DNA of 64,000 nt from Smithella sp. (GTDB lineage: Bacteria; Desulfobacterota; Syntrophia; Syntrophales; Smithellaceae), in contig SCVW01000017.1 in assembly GCA_007244375.1 (NCBI GenBank), positions 41,537 to 105,536 of the forward strand. The letters run 5' to 3'. Made by a program: the position numbers and the translations under genes. The notes under the pieces are model-generated. The model ran no database searches. It was not told the origin of the DNA and was given only the letters and a program-made list of their open reading frames with translations. Positions 60,806 through 64,000 of this stretch are shown one piece after another; the first letter of the stretch is position 1, and each line of letters opens with the position of its first letter.

Positions 60806-62164
60806 CTATTTTTTTTCATACAGCTTTTCAAAAGTCTGACTCTTGTAATGGCTGCGTTCCAGTTCTCCGGGTTCAGCCCAAAGGATTTTCGGGTTTATCT
60901 TGAGACGCCGGCTCATGGACTCCATAATTTCTCTTTCAAGCTTATCAATTTCTGTTCTGTCGAGATTCCTGGCATGTTCAATCCGAAGTTTCAGAGGCGG
61001 TACTACCCTGGGAGGTCTTTCATCCAAAACTATGCGCATTTCCCCAGTTACCCTGGGAACGAATTCATTGACTACTCCTTTGATATGGCTGGGATACACC
61101 ATAACTCCCTTTACTTTAAGCATATCATCCGAACGGCCGATTACTTTGTAACGGAAGCCCGATCGTCCGCACGGACAAGGTTCGGTAAAGACCTGGTGAA
61201 TATCTCCCATGCTTTGGCGTACCCAGACCATTCCGTCGCCTTCCAGCGTAGTAAAAACTGCTTCTCCCTGAGCACCGTTCTCCAAGGGAATTGGAGCCTT
61301 GGTATCCGGATCAACTAATTCATAATAAGCAAGATCATCAGCCATCCAGTGCATACCCTGATATTCTGGATAATCGCAGGAAAAACCATATCCCGCGCCA
61401 GCATCAAATAACCGGGCACCATAAGAACTCTCAAGTTTCTTTTTAATTTCGGGAATTCCCGCGCCCGGTTCACCGCCGCACATCAGATATTTAAAACCCA
61501 GTTGTCCCACGTCTTTGCCGAGAACTTTCGGCGCCTGTTCGATAAGGTATTCCGCGAGTGATGGCGTACCCACATAAACTGTACCTCTGAAAAGGCCCTG
61601 CATCATCAGTATTCGTTCACTCTTGGCCTCGGCTCCGACAGGCAGTATCATGCAGCCCATTTTCTGCATACCTATCATGGTCGGAACACCGGCGATGACC
61701 ATGGAAAGCGCGAAACAATACAAAGTGCGGTCATTGGAACGAATACCCGCTCGCCACGCTCCACGAACCATCGCTTCCCCCCAGACATTGTGGATGTCGA
61801 AGTTTGTTAAAGGATATGGTGTCGGTATACCGGTTGTTCCGGTCGTTGTTCCCATATAGTCTACCTGATCGATTGATATTGGCATGATTTGGTCCAAAGC
61901 CTTGAGTAAATCCCCATGGCATTCCATAACCAACGCCCTGAGTGATTCCTTATTAAAGAGCTGAATTTTTTCCTTGAATTCCTCAAAACTCATGAGTTTT
62001 TCAGGATCAAGCTTACTGGTTTCGATCATTTTGGCGTAGAAGGGAGCATTGGCTTTCAACCTGACCAGCATCTTTTTTAATTTTTCAAGCTGCAATTTTT
62101 TAATTTCGGGAGTGTTGAGCAGTGGCTCAATCTCCATATTCCAATAGGGCCTATCCTGGTTCAT
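60806..62164 (-). CDS. AMP-binding acyl/aryl-CoA ligase (phenylacetate-CoA ligase-like)
   Basis: The 452-residue adenylate-forming enzyme has the P-loop YMGTTTGTTGIPTPYPLT, a PaaK-like body (GEPGAGIPEIKKKLESSYGARLFDAGAGYG) and C-terminal IGRSDDMLKVKGVMVYPSHI. It would activate an acid as its CoA thioester with ATP. The substrate is not shown by sequence. It is followed by the SDR after ~108 bp and preceded by DUF2148 genes, hence one operon for breakdown of an acid through CoA intermediates. Confidence 0.88.
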   Translation of the reverse strand: MNQDRPYWNMEIEPLLNTPEIKKLQLEKLKKMLVRLKANAPFYAKMIETSKLDPEKLMSFEEFKEKIQLFNKESLRALVMECHGDLLKALDQIMPISIDQVDYMGTTTGTTGIPTPYPLTNFDIHNVWGEAMVRGAWRAGIRSNDRTLYCFALSMVIAGVPTMIGMQKMGCMILPVGAEAKSERILMMQGLFRGTVYVGTPSLAEYLIEQAPKVLGKDVGQLGFKYLMCGGEPGAGIPEIKKKLESSYGARLFDAGAGYGFSCDYPEYQGMHWMADDLAYYELVDPDTKAPIPLENGAQGEAVFTTLEGDGMVWVRQSMGDIHQVFTEPCPCGRSGFRYKVIGRSDDMLKVKGVMVYPSHIKGVVNEFVPRVTGEMRIVLDERPPRVVPPLKLRIEHARNLDRTEIDKLEREIMESMSRRLKINPKILWAEPGELERSHYKSQTFEKLYEKK

Positions 62165-62208
62165 GTCAGAATCTCCACCTGAAATTTAATATGATTTGTA
62201 AAAAAGGA

Positions 62209-63039
62209 TCATTCGTCTACACCATCACTCGGGGCTACACCTGCATATTCCATAATCTTTTGGTAGACTTCAGCCTGCCCGTTTGCAAAAGCTTCCTCAT
62301 ATTTTTCGTCTCTTGCGGCGCTCAGAAATACAGGCTCTTCCCACCAGCGGGTCTTGGTTTTCAGGATGGCCTTTCCGCCTCCCGAGAAAGCCATCCCCAG
62401 GTTCGGAGCACCACCCATTTGTGTCATCTTGCGCTGTTCAGCGTTTAGAGCTTTTGCCCAGGAGTGTCGATCGAACCATCTGTGCATTCCAATGGGACCC
62501 ACTGGTAGACCAAGAACAAATGTGCATCCCTCCAGTCTGTTTAAAAACATGGATACTGCTCCCATGCTGAATAGAATACGTGCTTCTACGCGATGCATAG
62601 CCGCGCAGGCGCAGGCATAATCAGCTGCGATGCCGAAATCAATAATCTTCCAGAGACATGATGGCCCGTAAGCTCCAATACCAACACCTTTGTTTTTTTT
62701 CACGTACTGTAGAAACTTCCCGCAGGTCGGAAAACCGCACGCACCGCAATTCCATAGCACCGGTTCTATGAGGTCAGCACCGACCAGAAGTACGGGAGGC
62801 AATATTCCTTCCTTAGCGTAAGCTCTGAAAGCCAGGGCATCGTGGAGCTGAAAGGCTGAAGTCTTGCCCAGAGTCTCGAGTACGTCAATCATTGGTTCGA
62901 GGTCTTCATTGGTCAATATTTCCATCTTTAATTCGAGGCGTCCTGTAATCTGAGGAGCTTTGGACGCTGCTACAGCGCAAGCTTTTGTTACTTCTAATAA
63001 ATGATCCTGAGCAGCCTGTCTACCATCATATATAGCCAT
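62209..63039 (-). CDS. DUF2148 iron-sulfur protein
   Basis: The 276-residue protein has a ferredoxin-like Cys cluster (WNCGACGFPTCGKF) and a second Cys cluster (YACACAAMHRVEARILFS). It is the second of two adjacent DUF2148-type genes (the next starts 3 bp upstream and is cut by an IS). Family members are found in anaerobes and are thought to bind 4Fe-4S clusters; reaction unknown. Its place before a CoA ligase suggests electron transfer or regulation tied to that pathway, by inference. Confidence 0.82.
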   Translation of the reverse strand: MAIYDGRQAAQDHLLEVTKACAVAASKAPQITGRLELKMEILTNEDLEPMIDVLETLGKTSAFQLHDALAFRAYAKEGILPPVLLVGADLIEPVLWNCGACGFPTCGKFLQYVKKNKGVGIGAYGPSCLWKIIDFGIAADYACACAAMHRVEARILFSMGAVSMFLNRLEGCTFVLGLPVGPIGMHRWFDRHSWAKALNAEQRKMTQMGGAPNLGMAFSGGGKAILKTKTRWWEEPVFLSAARDEKYEEAFANGQAEVYQKIMEYAGVAPSDGVDE

Positions 63040-63042
63040 AAT

Positions 63043-63706
63043 TTATTCCTCCTCTTTCTCATGTGGATCTGATTTACCTGGCGCCTTTTTACCAGGATCA
63101 TACGTTTGATAAGGATGATTAGCAATTTGACGGGTGATAATGGATATCTTGCGTAGTGAATCAACCTGATCAGTTACATTAGTTAAATGATAGTCTGTTG
63201 GGATGTCGGCGTAAGGATTCTTGGCTGCGACGCCCAGTAGAATACCCACCACTACTTCCGATTTCATGCAGAAATCTAAATTTCGACCTGCCAGACCGGC
63301 GGAATAGCAAGGCTTGGCGTCGACAAAGAGAGTAGATGCGAGCCACAATGCCGAACCTACGGCATATCCCAGATCATGAGCACGAAGCATACACAGCGGA
63401 CCACTAATGGTGGTTGTACGCTTGCGGTTGGTGTGGTCGATTATGCCGTCTACATTTGGGACGCGCTCATACACAAACGAACAGTCCGGTTCACCGCCGC
63501 AAAGTCCGCAGCCCGCGTCCATAGGGCTGTTGCGTACACGGAAGTTACCGAGAAAGACGACTGCGTCGCTCTCGCGCAGCATGACGGCTTCATAGAGGAA
63601 CGGTTTCTTTAATCTTGCCGGTACTTCCTGATGCGCCAAACGTTCCATTTCTCTGGCAATCAGTTCGAGTTCATTTTCGCCATAGGCTATTTCCGCTTCA
63701 ATGCTG
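63043..63706 (-). pseudogene. DUF2148 protein gene truncated by an IS insertion
   Basis: The frame reads back without a stop from 63043 through the apparent ATG at 63648 to the IS boundary at 63706 (…HSIEAEIAYGENELELIAREMERLAHQEVPARL…), so an N-terminal part is missing. The body has CGLCGGEPDC and other conserved Cys, paralogous in type to 62209-63039. Its own promoter and start were removed or separated by the element, so the downstream operon may depend on the IS or an internal start at 63648. Confidence 0.75.
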
Positions 63707-64000
63707 TGTACCCCCCCTGTAAACGGAGGGGAATACCCCCCGAAAGTTGTGCCAGAGTTAATTAGAGTGTAGAATAGAAAAACACTTTAAGGAGGCACGG
63801 ATGAAGAAGCGATTTACGGAGGAGCAGATCATCGGTATTTTGCAGGAGGCTGAGAGAGGCGAGAAAGTAATGGAAGTATGCCGCAAACATGGGATCAGCG
63901 ACGCGACATACTACAACTGGAAGGCCAAGTATGGCGGAATGAGCGTAAGCGATGCCAGGAAACTGAAGGTATTGGAGGAAGAGAACCGACGGTTAAAACA
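63707..64000 (+). mobile_element. IS3-family element, left end (runs off window)
   Basis: The element begins at TGTACCCCCC (63707), a C-rich terminal inverted repeat of the IS407-like type, followed after ~95 bp by a transposase orfA. The right end, orfB and any target duplication lie outside the window. Confidence 0.85.
63801..64000 (+). CDS. IS3-family transposase OrfA (partial)
   Basis: The frame from ATG 63801 has AAGGAGG at 63789 and remains open to the window end: MKKRFTEEQIIGILQEAERG..., VCRKHGISDATYYNWKAKYGGMSVSDARKLKVLEEENRRLK. This is the helix-turn-helix and leucine-zipper of IS3-family (IS407 group) OrfA, which works with a frameshifted OrfAB transposase. The downstream part is not in the window. 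Confidence 0.92.
   Translation, partial: MKKRFTEEQIIGILQEAERGEKVMEVCRKHGISDATYYNWKAKYGGMSVSDARKLKVLEEENRRLK

Noticed and set aside
1..64000. tRNA, rRNA or CRISPR loci
   Set aside because: No T-loop/anticodon arrangement, rRNA core or regularly spaced direct repeat was recognised on either strand by eye.

Overview
The window reads as a bacterial chromosome segment of moderate to low G+C. Its gene content suits an anaerobic, acyl-CoA-metabolising Deltaproteobacterium (Desulfobacterota; a Syntrophales-like lineage is my guess): a soluble molybdopterin oxidoreductase, thiolases, a CoA ligase, DUF2148 iron-sulfur proteins, DUF4124 and DUF3617 envelope proteins, and a ZraPSR-type envelope stress system. 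Placement is inference from gene families; no rRNA gene is present and I found no tRNA.

Layout. 1-6.8 kb: tail of an AsmA-like gene, two envelope proteins with a shared C-terminal module, and a divergent zraP / zraSR locus with a well-formed sigma-54 promoter and candidate enhancer sites. 6.8-11.9 kb: a molybdopterin oxidoreductase whose promoter spacer holds a perfect operator palindrome, an SGNH hydrolase, a Y-family polymerase and a GIY-YIG protein. 12-15.1 kb: a small chromosomal integron. It has an integron integrase with intact catalytic residues, a complete gene cassette bounded by a matching attC, a YefM-YoeB toxin-antitoxin pair just past that attC, and a lexA gene controlled by an unusual 18-bp palindrome. 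15.3-31 kb: housekeeping and envelope genes, including a class A PBP with a shortened glycosyltransferase domain, a probably frameshifted UbiA prenyltransferase, a cold-shock gene with a long structured leader, a pair of duplicated DUF4124 genes, a GGDEF-EAL protein and a channel-like membrane protein.

31-33.6 kb: a Crp/Fnr regulator and thioredoxin diverge from an FNR-type box. Behind trxA lies a short membrane-protein frame with an in-frame TGA that may encode selenocysteine. A roughly 150-nt sequence with a 17-bp closing stem starts where a sigma-70 promoter predicts it should, and is a candidate structured RNA. 33.6-40 kb: Sel1-repeat protein, a livF remnant, an AGCS symporter, L-2-hydroxyglutarate oxidase and exonuclease III. 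40.6-48.6 kb: a TetR-controlled RND efflux operon with two consecutive TolC-type genes and a PG0541-type accessory gene. 49-57 kb: a frameshifted ankyrin lipoprotein gene, an acn-icd-rlmN operon, an NlpC/P60 hydrolase and mtgA. 57-63.7 kb: a minus-strand acyl-CoA cluster (two DUF2148 proteins, AMP-binding ligase, SDR, SCP-x thiolase, acetyl-CoA acetyltransferase). Its first visible gene is cut by an IS3-family element that runs off the right edge.

The best leads are the complete integron cassette and attC, the candidate structured RNA at 33225-33372, the thioredoxin-linked TGA frame, the sigma-54 zraP promoter and the noncanonical LexA operator. Gene decay (remnants of livF and DUF1284 genes, and two frameshifts) is scattered through the window.
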